The notes beneath the pieces were generated by a model, which saw nothing but the letters and a program-made list of their open reading frames with translations, was not told where the DNA came from and did no database searches. Made by a program: the position numbers and the translations under genes. Below, piece after piece: positions 1 through 10,459 of a stretch of 64,000 nt of DNA. Position 1 is the stretch's first letter. Every line of letters begins with the position of its first letter. The stretch is taken from NCBI RefSeq assembly GCF_040256395.1, contig NZ_CP158299.1:1-64000 (forward strand). The letters run 5' to 3'. This DNA comes from Deinococcus sonorensis KR-87. Lineage in GTDB: Bacteria > Deinococcota > Deinococci > Deinococcales > Deinococcaceae.

Positions 1-2
1 TG

Positions 3-47
3 GTGAACTGGGACGAGGTCAGCCGGCTGTACCAGCAGAGCCAGTGA
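3..47 (+). CDS. C-terminal end of a truncated upstream gene
   Basis: Frame 3 reads 14 sense codons (VNWDEVSRLYQQSQ) to a TGA at 45-47, followed 16 nt later by a strong terminator hairpin. That is what the tail of a plus-strand gene entering from the left edge would look like. Too little is present to name a family, and chance cannot be excluded. Confidence 0.4.
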   Translation: MNWDEVSRLYQQSQ

Positions 48-63
48 GCTGACGGTTCAAGAA

Positions 64-98
64 GGGCGGCCCACTCCCGAAACCGGAGTGGGCCGCCC
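64..98. terminator. Bidirectional intrinsic terminator
   Basis: A perfect 14-bp GC-rich stem (64-77 with 85-98) and a 7-nt loop lie between the plus-strand gene tail ending at 47 and the minus-strand gene ending at 110. It can serve both converging transcripts; T-rich bases follow on the plus side. Confidence 0.8.
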
Positions 99-109
99 TC
101 TTGTGTGCC

Positions 110-721
110 TCAGCCGACGTCCAGGCCCACCAGCCCCTGGGGGTTGCTCCAGGCCTGCGCCAGTCCCAGTTCCAGCGCCCTGAGCGGGTCCGGTTGACCG
201 GGCGGTCCGGCCAGCACCAGCACCGGCAGGGCTTCCAGGCCCACGCTGCCGGCGTGGTCCAGCCGTTCCAGCACCGCCTCGAAACTCCAGTCAGCGGCCC
301 ACAGCCGCTTGAGCGCGTGCAGCACCTCATGGCCCGGCGGCCGGGCCAGCGCCTGCTCGCCCCGGCGCTGGCCCGGCCGGCGCAGGTGCACCGGCCCTCG
401 GTCCAGCTCGGCGTGGTGCAACGCGCGGAACAGCAGCTGCACGTCATCGTCCAGCAGGGCGCTGGTCCGCACCAGCTGGGCGGCCTGATGACACAGCGGC
501 TCCAGCAGGTCCTCGTCAATGCGCTGCGGCTGCACCGGCGCGAACAGCCGCCGCAGCTGCTCCGGCAGGTTGTTCTGACGGTAGTAGCCTTCCTCGAAGG
601 TCGAGGGGATCACGAACCCGGCGGCCAGCTCTCCGGCGTGGCGCGCCAGCCAGCGGGTTTCGGTGCCGACCAGCGGTTCCGGCAGTTCCTGAGCTTCGTA
701 CAGCGTATACATGCGAGTCAT
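110..721 (-). CDS. Hypothetical protein, 203 aa
   Basis: No family recognised. The product is soluble-looking, Leu/Arg/Gln-rich and without a signal peptide or membrane segment. It lies 41 bp downstream of ftsH on the same strand and may be cotranscribed with it. The start is ambiguous: ATG 721 directly follows a TAGGCT box (722-727), and a second in-frame ATG at 712 would fit a leaderless start from the same box (9-nt gap). High G/C at third positions supports real coding. Confidence 0.65.
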   Translation of the reverse strand: MTRMYTLYEAQELPEPLVGTETRWLARHAGELAAGFVIPSTFEEGYYRQNNLPEQLRRLFAPVQPQRIDEDLLEPLCHQAAQLVRTSALLDDDVQLLFRALHHAELDRGPVHLRRPGQRRGEQALARPPGHEVLHALKRLWAADWSFEAVLERLDHAGSVGLEALPVLVLAGPPGQPDPLRALELGLAQAWSNPQGLVGLDVG

Positions 722-762
722 AGCCTACCCAGCCGGGGCGTGATTTGTGTCAGCTGAGCAGC

Positions 763-2670
763 TCAGGCGCCGCCGGGTTTGAGGGTGCCCACGCCCGGCG
801 TGTCGATGCCGCCCGACTCCGGTTCCGCGACAGGCTCGTTGCTCAGCGGGGCCGGCAGCGTGCCGCCGGCGATCACCGTCTCGAACTCCTCCAACGTCAG
901 CGTTTCGCGCTCCACCAGCGCGTCCACCAACCGGTGCATCACGTGCAGGTGCTCGGAGAGCAGGCCGCTGGCCCGCTGATACTGCTCGGCCATCAACTGC
1001 AGCAGCGCCTCGTCGATGCGCTGGGCGGTGTGCTCGCTGTACTGCCCATACTCCGGGCTCAGGCCCAGATAGCCGCCCTGCTCGCTCACCAGGGCCAGCT
1101 GGCCCAGTTCACTCATGCCCCACTCGGTGATCATGCGCCGGGCGATGCTGGTGGCGGTCTGGAAATCACTCTGGGCGCCGGTGCTGATGGCGTTCAGGGC
1201 CACCTCCTCGGCTGCCTGACCGGCCAGCGCCACGCAGATGCGGTCCAGCAGCGCCTCGCGCGTCAGGTGCATCCGGTCCTGGGGGGTGTACATCGCCGCG
1301 CCCAGGGCCCGGCCCCTGGGGACGACGGTGAGTTTATGCACCCGGTCAGCGTGGGGGAGCAGCTGGGCAGCCAGGGCATGACCGACCTCGTGGTACGCGG
1401 TGACGCGCCGGTCTGCCTCGCTGATCACCATGCTGCGGCGCTCCGGCCCCATCAGCACCCGGTCTCTGGCCTCATCCACGTCCCGCACCGTGATGCGCCG
1501 CCGCCCCTCTCTGGCCGCCAGCAGCGCCGCTTCGTTCAGCAGGTTCTCCAGGTCCGCGCCCACCATCCCCGGTGTGCGCCGCGCCACCGCCGCCAGGTCC
1601 ACCGACGGGTCCAGCGGCTTCTTGCGCGCATGGATCTTCAGGATCGTCTCGCGCCCCTTCACGTCCGGCGCGTCCACCACCACCTGCCGGTCAAACCGGC
1701 CGGGCCGCAGCAAGGCCGCGTCCAGCACGTCCGGGCGGTTGGTGGCGGCCAGGATGATGATGTCGTGCTGGCTCTGGAAGCCGTCCATCTCCACCAGCAG
1801 CTGGTTCAGCGTCTGCTCGCGTTCGTCGTTGCCGCCGTTGATGCCCGACCCGCGCTTGCGCCCCACCGCGTCGATCTCGTCAATGAACACGATGCACGGC
1901 GCCTGCTTCTTGGCCTGCTCGAACAGGTCCCGCACGCGGGCCGCACCCACGCCCACGAACATTTCGACGAAGTCCGAGCCGCTGATGCTGAAGTACGGGA
2001 CGCGCGCTTCGCCGGCGACGGCGCGGGCGAGCAGGGTCTTGCCGCTGCCGGGGGGGCCGACCAGCAGGATGCCGTGGGGGATGCGGGCGCCGAGGGTGTG
2101 GTAGCGCTCCGGATGCTTTAGGAAGTCCACCACCTCCGCCAGGTCCTGCTTGGCCTCGTCGCAGCCCGCCACCTCCGCGAACGTCACCTTCACCTGCCCC
2201 TCCGCGTGCACCGTCGCCTTGCTCCGCCCAAACTGGCTCGCGCCGTCACTGCCGCTCTGCCGGTTGCCGCGCAGCAGCACCACCAGCAGCACCACGATCA
2301 GCGCGCCAGTCAGCACGGTGCTCAGCACCGCCACCCAGTTCAGGCGGCTCGGCTGGGCCAGTGACACGTCCACACCCCGGGCCTGGAGCGCCGGAAAGCC
2401 GATCAGCGGGTCGGTAGAGAGCGTGCGGGTTTCGAAGGCACGGCCGTCGCTCAGCAGGCCGCTCAGACTGGCGATGTTGTCCTGATACAGGATCACCACG
2501 CGCTGGACCTGCCCGCGCGACAGGGCGGTCCCGAAGTCCGCCAGGCTGATCTCGTCCTGCGAGGACCGCGGCAACACGAAACTGATGGTGGCCACCAGCA
2601 CCACCACGCCGCCCAGCAGCCACCACAGCCAGTTGTTGCGCTTGGGCGGTTGCCCGGTCATACCGGCCAC
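763..2670 (-). CDS. ftsH: ATP-dependent zinc metalloprotease FtsH
   Basis: Membrane-anchored AAA+ protease that degrades misfolded membrane proteins and short-lived regulators. Visible: two N-terminal membrane segments (about residues 14-33 and 113-133), Walker A GPPGSGKT at 205-212, Walker B VFIDEID, the AAA second region of homology, and the metalloprotease HEVGH motif in the C-terminal third. At 635 aa it is normal family length. The start is GTG at 2670; an in-frame ATG at 2661 is equally possible. A TACAAT box sits on this strand at 2706-2711 but without a convincing -35. The gene diverges from dnaK, so two protein quality-control units share one intergenic region. Deinococcus genomes carry several ftsH paralogues; which one this is cannot be told here. 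Confidence 0.95.
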   Translation of the reverse strand: MAGMTGQPPKRNNWLWWLLGGVVVLVATISFVLPRSSQDEISLADFGTALSRGQVQRVVILYQDNIASLSGLLSDGRAFETRTLSTDPLIGFPALQARGVDVSLAQPSRLNWVAVLSTVLTGALIVVLLVVLLRGNRQSGSDGASQFGRSKATVHAEGQVKVTFAEVAGCDEAKQDLAEVVDFLKHPERYHTLGARIPHGILLVGPPGSGKTLLARAVAGEARVPYFSISGSDFVEMFVGVGAARVRDLFEQAKKQAPCIVFIDEIDAVGRKRGSGINGGNDEREQTLNQLLVEMDGFQSQHDIIILAATNRPDVLDAALLRPGRFDRQVVVDAPDVKGRETILKIHARKKPLDPSVDLAAVARRTPGMVGADLENLLNEAALLAAREGRRRITVRDVDEARDRVLMGPERRSMVISEADRRVTAYHEVGHALAAQLLPHADRVHKLTVVPRGRALGAAMYTPQDRMHLTREALLDRICVALAGQAAEEVALNAISTGAQSDFQTATSIARRMITEWGMSELGQLALVSEQGGYLGLSPEYGQYSEHTAQRIDEALLQLMAEQYQRASGLLSEHLHVMHRLVDALVERETLTLEEFETVIAGGTLPAPLSNEPVAEPESGGIDTPGVGTLKPGGA

Positions 2671-2796
2671 CCCTGCCTCGTCCGCTTCGCCTGCCTCATC
2701 CTCAAATTGTACGCCGCATGAAGGGCGATACTGTGCGGCCCTGCACAGGTCCGGCCCTTCATGTCACCCCGGCTACCGAGTTCACGCTCTCTTCAA

Positions 2797-2817
2797 CTTG
2801 AGCGTAGTGCACTCAAC
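2797..2817 (+). promoter_or_regulatory. HAIR element, predicted HspR operator for dnaK
   Basis: The sequence is CTTGAGC-N7-ACTCAAC. The HspR-associated inverted repeat consensus is CTTGAGT-N7-ACTCAAG, so this is one mismatch per arm with exact spacing. It ends 4 bp before the -35 of the dnaK promoter, a position suited to repression. No CIRCE (HrcA) element is seen. Confidence 0.8.
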
Positions 2818-2821
2818 TCTC

Positions 2822-2850
2822 TTGACTGAGAACAACTGTGGCCTTATGAT
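2822..2850 (+). promoter_or_regulatory. dnaK sigma-70 promoter
   Basis: TTGACT (2822-2827), 17-bp spacer, TATGAT (2845-2850): near-consensus vegetative promoter giving a leader of about 55 nt before the dnaK ATG. A Shine-Dalgarno GAGGT at 2904-2908 serves the start. Confidence 0.85.
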
Positions 2851-2913
2851 GAGGGCTGTACAGAACTGCTTCCAGACCGGAACGCAGAAATCTCCAACTC
2901 CATGAGGTAAACT

Positions 2914-4797
<1,884 letters not shown>

Positions 4798-4806
4798 GCA
4801 CCCCCG

Positions 4807-4851
4807 GTGAGTGATGGGCGCAGGGCGCAGGCCCCGCCCACCACTCACTTT
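4807..4851 (+). terminator. Intercistronic hairpin between dnaK and grpE
   Basis: GTGAGTG-a-TGGGCG (4807-4820) pairs with CGCCCA-c-CACTCAC (4835-4848), 13 bp with one mismatch, then TTT. Position inside the operon suggests a partial terminator or an mRNA-stabilising structure that leaves dnaK more abundant than grpE/dnaJ. That role is inference. Confidence 0.6.
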
Positions 4852-4877
4852 CGCTGTGAGAGAGGAGCCAGACACCC

Positions 4878-5498
4878 ATGACCGACCCCCAGAATCCCAA
4901 CGGTCCGCAGGACCCGAACGAGACGATCATTGACGCCGAGGTGGTGGATGAGCAGACCACCGACGACAGCGCCGGCGTGAGCGACGACAGCGACTTCGAC
5001 CCGTCGATGTTCAACCCGGAAATGTTCGCGCAGGTCCAGCAGATGATGGAGAACGCCGAGAAGGCCGAGACGCTGGAGCGCGAGAACGCCGAGCTCAAGA
5101 ACCGGCTCGGTCGGCTGGCCGCCGACTTCGAGGCGTACCGCCGCCGCACCGCCGACGACGCCAGCGAGGCGCGCGGCAAGGGCACGGCCGACGCGGCCGA
5201 GGCGCTGATGCCGGTCTACGACGACCTGAGCCGCGCCATCGAAATGGGCAGCAGTGACCCGGGCAAGCTGATTCCCGGCATGAAGACGGTGCAGGCCACC
5301 GTGCTGCGGGTGTTCGGACAGCTGGGACTGGAGGCGACCGGCCAGGAGGGCGAGCACTTCGACCCGCAGTGGCACGAGGCGCTGCAGGTGGTGCCGGGCG
5401 AACAGGACGACGTGGTGGTGCAGGTGTATCAGGTGGGCTTCCGCATGGGCGACCGGCTGGTGCGCCCCGCCCGCGTGGTGGTGAGCAAGAAGGGCTGA
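4878..5498 (+). CDS. grpE: Nucleotide exchange factor GrpE
   Basis: Homodimeric cochaperone that releases ADP from DnaK. The first ~50 residues are acidic and disordered. A long coiled coil follows (around residues 50-95, with the typical ENAELKNRLGRLAADFEAYRRR pattern), then the beta-wing domain ending in GDRLVRPARVVV. At 206 aa it is normal length. The ATG at 4878 follows a purine-rich GAGAGGAG. It lies 80 bp after dnaK across a hairpin and 52 bp before dnaJ. Confidence 0.97.
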   Translation: MTDPQNPNGPQDPNETIIDAEVVDEQTTDDSAGVSDDSDFDPSMFNPEMFAQVQQMMENAEKAETLERENAELKNRLGRLAADFEAYRRRTADDASEARGKGTADAAEALMPVYDDLSRAIEMGSSDPGKLIPGMKTVQATVLRVFGQLGLEATGQEGEHFDPQWHEALQVVPGEQDDVVVQVYQVGFRMGDRLVRPARVVVSKKG

Positions 5499-5550
5499 AG
5501 GCCGGACCTGAAGCGGCCCGCCGGAACAGCCCCCAGAACACGGAGGACTC

Positions 5551-6471
5551 ATGGCCTACAAGGATTACTACGAGACTCTGGGTGTGCCGCGCAGCGCTTC
5601 GGAAGGCGAGATCAAGAGCGCCTACCGCAAACTGGCCAAGCAGTACCACCCGGACAAGAACCCTGGCGACGACAAATCTGCCGAACGCTTCAAGGAAATC
5701 GGTGAAGCGTACGCGGTGCTGAACGACGCCGAGAAACGCAAGCTCTACGACACCTACGGCCACGCCGGAGAGGTGCCGCCCGGAGCGTACGGCGGCCCAG
5801 GGGGGGTGCCGGGTGGCGCGGACTTCGGCGGCTTTGATCCGTCGCAGTTCAGCGACTTCTTCCAGGGCCTGTTCGGCGGCCGGGGCGGTGGCGCCCGCAG
5901 CGGCTTCTCCGGCTTCGGCGGCGGTCAGGTCAGCCTGGAGGATCTGCTGGGCGGGTCCAGCGGCGGCATCGGCGGTGGGCGCCGCTTCGTGCAGAACGTG
6001 GAGGGTGAACTGCAGGTCAGCCTGCAGGAGGCCTACCAGGGCAGCGACGAGACCATTCAGGTGGAGGGCCGGCGCATCACGGTGCACATCCCGGCCGGTA
6101 CCCGCGACGGCGCGCGCCTGCGGCTGTCCGGCCAGGGACCCGGTGGCGGCGACGTGCTGCTGACCGTGCGGGTGCTGGAAGACGCCCGTTTTGAACTGGA
6201 CGGCGACGACGTGACCGTGTCGGTGGACGTGCCGGTGTACACGGCAGCGCTGGGCGGCCCGGTGCGGGTGGAGACGCTCAAGGGCCCGGTGCAGCTGAAT
6301 GTGCCGGCCGGCACCAGCGGTGGACGGCGGCTGCGGCTCAAGGGCCAGGGCTGGCCCAGAAAGGGCGGCGGTCACGGCGACCTGTATGCGCGGCTGACGC
6401 TGACGCTGCCCGCCAGCCTGAGCGATCAGGAAAAGGAACTGTACCGTCAGCTGGCCGAACTGAGGAAGTAA
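5551..6471 (+). CDS. dnaJ: DnaJ-type cochaperone lacking the zinc finger (class B)
   Basis: J-domain cochaperone that stimulates the DnaK ATPase. The J domain is at about residues 1-70 with the HPD motif (YHPDK). A Gly/Phe-rich linker (75-150) is followed by two C-terminal beta-sandwich substrate-binding domains. At 306 aa it lacks the four CXXCXGXG repeats of canonical DnaJ, so architecturally it is CbpA/class B. Its place after dnaK-grpE still suggests it is the principal DnaJ. The start has AGGACTC upstream; a perfect terminator hairpin follows. Confidence 0.93.
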   Translation: MAYKDYYETLGVPRSASEGEIKSAYRKLAKQYHPDKNPGDDKSAERFKEIGEAYAVLNDAEKRKLYDTYGHAGEVPPGAYGGPGGVPGGADFGGFDPSQFSDFFQGLFGGRGGGARSGFSGFGGGQVSLEDLLGGSSGGIGGGRRFVQNVEGELQVSLQEAYQGSDETIQVEGRRITVHIPAGTRDGARLRLSGQGPGGGDVLLTVRVLEDARFELDGDDVTVSVDVPVYTAALGGPVRVETLKGPVQLNVPAGTSGGRRLRLKGQGWPRKGGGHGDLYARLTLTLPASLSDQEKELYRQLAELRK

Positions 6472-6475
6472 GGGG

Positions 6476-6522
6476 AGCACAGAGAGGGGGCCAGGAGATG
6501 ATCCTGGCCCCCTCTCTGTGCT
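6476..6522. terminator. Strong bidirectional terminator
   Basis: A perfect 21-bp stem (6476-6496 with 6502-6522) and 5-nt loop lie between dnaJ and the convergent MFS gene. It should end both transcripts, although neither side has a long T run. Confidence 0.85.
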
Positions 6523-6527
6523 CTGTC

Positions 6528-7925
6528 CTACGCCTCGGCCCGGCTCGGTTTCGGTTCGCCGCGCAGCGTCAGGGTCAGCAGGAAGCCGACCGCCACCAGC
6601 GCCAGCCCCAGCAGGAAGGCGCGCTGCAGGCCGTCGGCCAGCGCCACACCGCCGTTCTGGATGGCTGCTGCGCCGATCAGCAGCCCCATCAGGGCAGTGC
6701 CCAGCGCCCCGCCAAGCTGACGCCCGAACAGCACCGCGCTGGTGGCCGCGCCCAGTTCCTCTCTGGGCGTAGCCTGCTGCACCGCCAGCAGCAGGCTCAG
6801 CATCGAGAGGCCCATGCCAGACCCGGCGAAGAAGCCCAGCACTGAGATCACCCACAGCGGAGCGTGCGCGGCCAGCGCCATCAGCCCAAAGATCAGCATC
6901 AGCACCGCGAACCCCACGATGGTCAGCCGGCTCAGGCTGACCCGCCGCATCAGCTGCGCGCCCACGATGCTGGCCAGCACCCAGCCGAGCAGCATCGGGG
7001 TCAGGATCACGCCGCCGGCCGTGGCGCTACCCCGGTTGACGCCCTGTGCGAACAGCGGCAGGTACGCGATCACCCCGAAGTAGGCGGCCCCGCCCAGCAG
7101 GTTGCCCAGCAGACTCACGCGCGGCAGGCGCTGGCGCAGGCTCGCCACCGGCAACAGCGGTTCCGGGTGGCGCAACTCCACCACCACGGCCGCCGCCAGC
7201 ACCGCCAGCCCCAGCCCCACCTGCCACCACACGCTCAGCTCCAGGCCCCAGATGAGCAGGCCACAGCCCACCATAAAGAGCAGGGCGCCCAGCCAGTCAA
7301 TGCGGGCTGGACGGGGCGTCACCGTCTCGCGCAGCGCCCGCCACACGATCAGCATGGCCGGAATGCCGAACGGCAGGTTGACGTAGAACACCCAGCGCCA
7401 CGACAGATGCTCGGCGATCAGGCCGCCCACCAGCGGCCCCACCAGCCCCGAGACGCCCCACACGCCGCTGATCAGCGCCTGGACCCGCGCCCGCTCCTGC
7501 ATGCTGTACATCTCCCCGATCATGGTGAGCGTGAGCGGCAGGACTGCCCCTGCACCCAGCCCCTGCAGCGCCCGCGCCCCAATCAGGAAGGTCATGCTCT
7601 GGCTCAGGCCGCACAGGGCGCTGCCTAGCAGAAAGATCAGCACGCCCGCCAGATACAGCCGCTTGCGCCCCACGATGTCGCTAGCCCGGCCCCACAGCGG
7701 ACTGCTGACCGTACTGGTCAGCAGGAAGACGGCAAACGGCAGCGCGTAGAGGTGCTGCCCGCCCAGGTCCTGGATGACGCTGGGCATGGCCGTGGCCACC
7801 ACGCTGGACTCCAGTGCCGCCAGGAACACCCCCAGGATCAGCCCGGCAGTGGCCAGACGGCGCGAGGCCTGCGGAACGTGGGCGGACGGACTGGCACCGG
7901 CGGGTTGGGCGTCACTGCGACTCAT
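6528..7925 (-). CDS. MFS multidrug transporter, DHA2-like
   Basis: Inner-membrane proton-coupled exporter of the major facilitator superfamily. The 465-aa product has many hydrophobic helices. Motif A lies between the second and third helices ([17 protein letters not shown]), motif C-like Gly-rich stretches are present, and [13 protein letters not shown] in the middle is characteristic of the drug:H+ antiporter-2 family. The substrate is unknown. TATCAT at 7934-7939 lies 8 nt before the ATG, so the mRNA may be nearly leaderless. Confidence 0.85.
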   Translation of the reverse strand: MSRSDAQPAGASPSAHVPQASRRLATAGLILGVFLAALESSVVATAMPSVIQDLGGQHLYALPFAVFLLTSTVSSPLWGRASDIVGRKRLYLAGVLIFLLGSALCGLSQSMTFLIGARALQGLGAGAVLPLTLTMIGEMYSMQERARVQALISGVWGVSGLVGPLVGGLIAEHLSWRWVFYVNLPFGIPAMLIVWRALRETVTPRPARIDWLGALLFMVGCGLLIWGLELSVWWQVGLGLAVLAAAVVVELRHPEPLLPVASLRQRLPRVSLLGNLLGGAAYFGVIAYLPLFAQGVNRGSATAGGVILTPMLLGWVLASIVGAQLMRRVSLSRLTIVGFAVLMLIFGLMALAAHAPLWVISVLGFFAGSGMGLSMLSLLLAVQQATPREELGAATSAVLFGRQLGGALGTALMGLLIGAAAIQNGGVALADGLQRAFLLGLALVAVGFLLTLTLRGEPKPSRAEA

Positions 7926-7933
7926 CGGGCGGC

Positions 7934-7939
7934 ATGATA
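7934..7939 (-). promoter_or_regulatory. -10 box, MFS gene (near-leaderless)
   Basis: TATCAT on the minus strand, 8 nt before ATG 7925. Confidence 0.45.
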
Positions 7940-8035
7940 CGCCCGGCCGCCGCGTCCGGTTCGCAAGATGGCTCGCTCTTCAGGGCTCAGCAGGTTGAGC
8001 AAACCCTGAGCGATGCCGCCGGACCCCTCAGTTCC

Positions 8036-8458
8036 TCAATTATTGCCGCCCGGCTTGCTGACCCCTTCCAGCGCGGCCTGCTGTGCCTGGGCGTCGGCCT
8101 TGAGCGCCAGGTCCGCCAGACTCACCACCCCCACTACTCCACCCACGTGCGTGACCACCAGCCGTCGCACCCGGCGCTGGGCCATCGCGCGGGCCGCTTC
8201 TTCCACGTCGGTGTCACCGTCCAGAGTGAGCGGATGCTCGGTCATGAAGTCGCGCACCTCGCTGCCGCTGTCCCGGCCATACGCCACCGCCCGCACCACG
8301 ATGTCGCGGTCGGTGATCAGTCCATGCAGTTTCTGCTCTTTCATGACCAGCAGAAAGCCCACGTCCTCGGCCCGCATCAGGTCGGCCGCCTCCTGCAGGG
8401 TGGCCTCCGGCTCGATGCGGATCAGGTCGCCGGTCATGATTTCTTTGATGGTAGGCAT
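8036..8458 (-). CDS. CBS-domain pair protein
   Basis: A 140-aa stand-alone Bateman module: two tandem CBS domains (about residues 1-60 and 70-130), each with the conserved IxxIMT-type start (IKEIMTGDLIRI; EVRDFMTEHPLTL) and a GIITDRDI-type turn (HGLITDRDIVVRAVA). Such modules bind adenosine nucleotides and act as energy sensors. No enzymatic domain is attached and the partner is unknown. A TACCCT box ends 6 nt before the start. Confidence 0.88.
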   Translation of the reverse strand: MPTIKEIMTGDLIRIEPEATLQEAADLMRAEDVGFLLVMKEQKLHGLITDRDIVVRAVAYGRDSGSEVRDFMTEHPLTLDGDTDVEEAARAMAQRRVRRLVVTHVGGVVGVVSLADLALKADAQAQQAALEGVSKPGGNN

Positions 8459-8463
8459 GGCTC

Positions 8464-8469
8464 AGGGTA
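8464..8469 (-). promoter_or_regulatory. -10 box, CBS gene (leaderless)
   Basis: TACCCT on the minus strand, 5 nt before ATG 8458. Confidence 0.5.
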
Positions 8470-8513
8470 GGCGCAGCGGCGGTGTGGTGGCTGAACCGGG
8501 CTTTAGGAGCGCT

Positions 8514-9467
8514 TCAGCTGCCCGCCACCGCCACCAGCGACTCGCTGAGCGTCCACAGCCGCTCGGCTGCCCGGGGATCGCGGGCGTAGGGCATATAGCC
8601 GCTGAACGGCTGCGCTGGGTCGAAGGGCAGCGCCTCCCGCACGTCTTCCAGGTACAGGCCACCCACCCCTTCCAGTTCCGGCCCCACCGCCGCCCAGATG
8701 CTGGTGGCCGCGCCCTGCTCGGGCGTCTTGAAGCCGGGGTTCAGCTGCCCCTGCTCGTCCATCCAGCCCATCGCGATTTGCTCCTCACGCGGCAGGAACC
8801 GCTGCAGGTTGGTCATGATGCCGCCGGGGTGCAGCGCGTTGGCCGTGACGCCCTGGGCACCATACCGCGCACTCAGACCCACCGCGAACAGCACGTTGGC
8901 CGTCTTGGACTGCCCGTAGGCTTCCCACTTCTCGTAGGGGCGGGTGCGGTAGTTGGGGTCGTCCAGGTGCACGTCGCTGCGGCGGTGCCCGATGCTGCTC
9001 AGCACCACCACCCGCGCCGGGGCCGCCGCCAGCAGCGCCGGCATCAGCAGGGTGGTGAACAGGAAGGGCCCCAGGTGGTTGGTGCCGAACTGCGTTTCGA
9101 AGCCGTCGCTGGTCTGACCGAAGGGGGTGGCCATGGTGCCGGCGTTGTTGATCAGCAGCCGCAGCCGGGGCACGCGGGCCAGCACCTCGGCCGCCGCCGC
9201 CCGCACTGACGCCAGCGACCCCAGGTCCAGGGTGATCAGGTCCAGCTGTCCGGGCCGGGCTTCCAGGTCCGCCAGCGCCGCGGCGGCCCGCTGCGCGTCA
9301 CGCACCGCCACCAGCACCTGCGCCCCGGCGTGCAACAGCGCGCGGGTGGTCTCCAGCCCGATGCCGGAGGCCCCGCCGGTGATCAGGGCCACCTGACCGC
9401 TCAGATCGTGGCCGGCAATGACGTCCAGGGCAGTGGAGCGGGCAAAGAACGCAGACGTCAGGGGCAT
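8514..9467 (-). CDS. Short-chain dehydrogenase/reductase
   Basis: NAD(P)-dependent oxidoreductase with a Rossmann fold. Visible are the cofactor motif TGGASGIG (about residues 31-38), the NNAG motif, and the catalytic tyrosine-lysine pair in YGQSKTAN. At 317 aa it falls in the retinol dehydrogenase/WW-oxidoreductase-like subgroup, longer than the classical 250-aa SDRs. Substrate not inferable. Its TAGGGT -10 box (9474-9479) overlaps the last codons of the upstream nitroreductase, with 6 nt to the ATG, giving a leaderless start inside its neighbour. Confidence 0.9.
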   Translation of the reverse strand: MPLTSAFFARSTALDVIAGHDLSGQVALITGGASGIGLETTRALLHAGAQVLVAVRDAQRAAAALADLEARPGQLDLITLDLGSLASVRAAAAEVLARVPRLRLLINNAGTMATPFGQTSDGFETQFGTNHLGPFLFTTLLMPALLAAAPARVVVLSSIGHRRSDVHLDDPNYRTRPYEKWEAYGQSKTANVLFAVGLSARYGAQGVTANALHPGGIMTNLQRFLPREEQIAMGWMDEQGQLNPGFKTPEQGAATSIWAAVGPELEGVGGLYLEDVREALPFDPAQPFSGYMPYARDPRAAERLWTLSESLVAVAGS

Positions 9468-9471
9468 GCGC

Positions 9472-10245
9472 CTACCCTACGCTTTCCGGCTGACTGTGGG
9501 CGCTCAGCTGCTGCCGGCTCAGGACCCGTTGCAGCACCTGCTCCCGCTGTTCCATGCTGCCCCCCACGGCAAAGTAGCGGGCCAGCGTCTGGGCCCAGTC
9601 GCCGCGCGCCGTGATGGGAGCCATGCGCCGCAGCGCCTCGTCCAGTTCGTGCAGTTCGGGTTCCCGGTAGCGGTTCTCGTGCAGCACCAGCTTCCGCTGC
9701 ACCCGGGGCCGCTGGGCCGGGTGCTCGTCCGGCAGGCCGATGGTCAGCCCGGCGAACGGCAGCACCCCCTCGGGCAGCGCCAGCAGCTCCACCAGCTGGT
9801 CCAGGTGGGTCAGCACCCCGCCGATCCAGCAGCCCTGGTACCCGAGCAGTTCGGCCGCCAGCAGCATGCTCTGACCGGCCAGCACCGCGTCGCCCACCCC
9901 GAAATGCACCGCCACGCCGGGAAAGTGCCCGGGAGTGTACCCACTGTGCTCCAGCAGCAGCGCCAGCCGGTGCACATCCATACACACCACGAAGCTCTCC
10001 GGCGCGCTGGCCAGGTGCGGGTTGGCGGTCAGTTCCGCCACCTGCGCCCGAACCGCCGGGTCGGTCAGGCGGATGAAGCTGTACATCTGGGCGGTCGCGT
10101 CGGTGGGCGCCCGCTGAGCGGCGTACAGCAGGGTGTCGAGGTGCTCCTGCGGCAGCGGGTCAGGGCGGTAGCGGCGCACGGTGCGGTGGCGATCAATCAG
10201 GGCACGCACCTGAGCGGACGTGTAGGTCGGGGGGGTGTCGGTCAT
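9472..10245 (-). CDS. Nitroreductase family protein (NfsA-like flavin reductase)
   Basis: FMN-dependent NAD(P)H oxidoreductase. The family N-terminus RRYRPDPLP...LYAAQRAPTDATAQMYSF (FMN phosphate and ring contacts) and the central GYQGCWIGG segment are present. The 257 aa fit the NfsA/FRP subgroup. The open frame extends upstream to 10392, but ATG 10245 is chosen because TACACT (10252-10257) lies exactly 6 nt before it and homology begins shortly after. The extra 49 residues would be poorly conserved. Confidence 0.88.
   Translation of the reverse strand: MTDTPPTYTSAQVRALIDRHRTVRRYRPDPLPQEHLDTLLYAAQRAPTDATAQMYSFIRLTDPAVRAQVAELTANPHLASAPESFVVCMDVHRLALLLEHSGYTPGHFPGVAVHFGVGDAVLAGQSMLLAAELLGYQGCWIGGVLTHLDQLVELLALPEGVLPFAGLTIGLPDEHPAQRPRVQRKLVLHENRYREPELHELDEALRRMAPITARGDWAQTLARYFAVGGSMEQREQVLQRVLSRQQLSAHSQPESVG
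9474..9479 (-). promoter_or_regulatory. -10 box, SDR gene (leaderless)
   Basis: TAGGGT on the minus strand, 6 nt before ATG 9467, inside the 3' end of the nitroreductase gene. Confidence 0.5.
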
Positions 10246-10251
10246 GGCCGG

Positions 10252-10257
10252 AGTGTA
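10252..10257 (-). promoter_or_regulatory. -10 box, nitroreductase gene (leaderless)
   Basis: TACACT on the minus strand, 6 nt before ATG 10245. Confidence 0.55.
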
Positions 10258-10459
10258 CGGCAGCTGCCCCGCCGCACCCCGGTCTTCATCAAATGCAAAT
10301 GCTTCCATTCGGAACTTTCCATCGGCGGGAGCGCAGATTAAGGTATCAGTAATGAGAGATTTCGTACAAAACGTCATCCCTCTCTCCTCCATCTGCTGAG
10401 TTCCTTCACTCGCCCTGCCGGCCCGAACCGCCGTCCGCGCCGGCCCTCAGGAGGTAGAC

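Noticed and set aside
10309..10372. Candidate operator ATTA...TAAT between the nitroreductase and cfa
   Set aside because: Arms match only over 4 bp, with mismatches inside; not distinguishable from chance.
9472..10392. 306-aa form of the nitroreductase
   Set aside because: The extra 49 N-terminal residues precede the -10 box that fits ATG 10245; the family starts near there.
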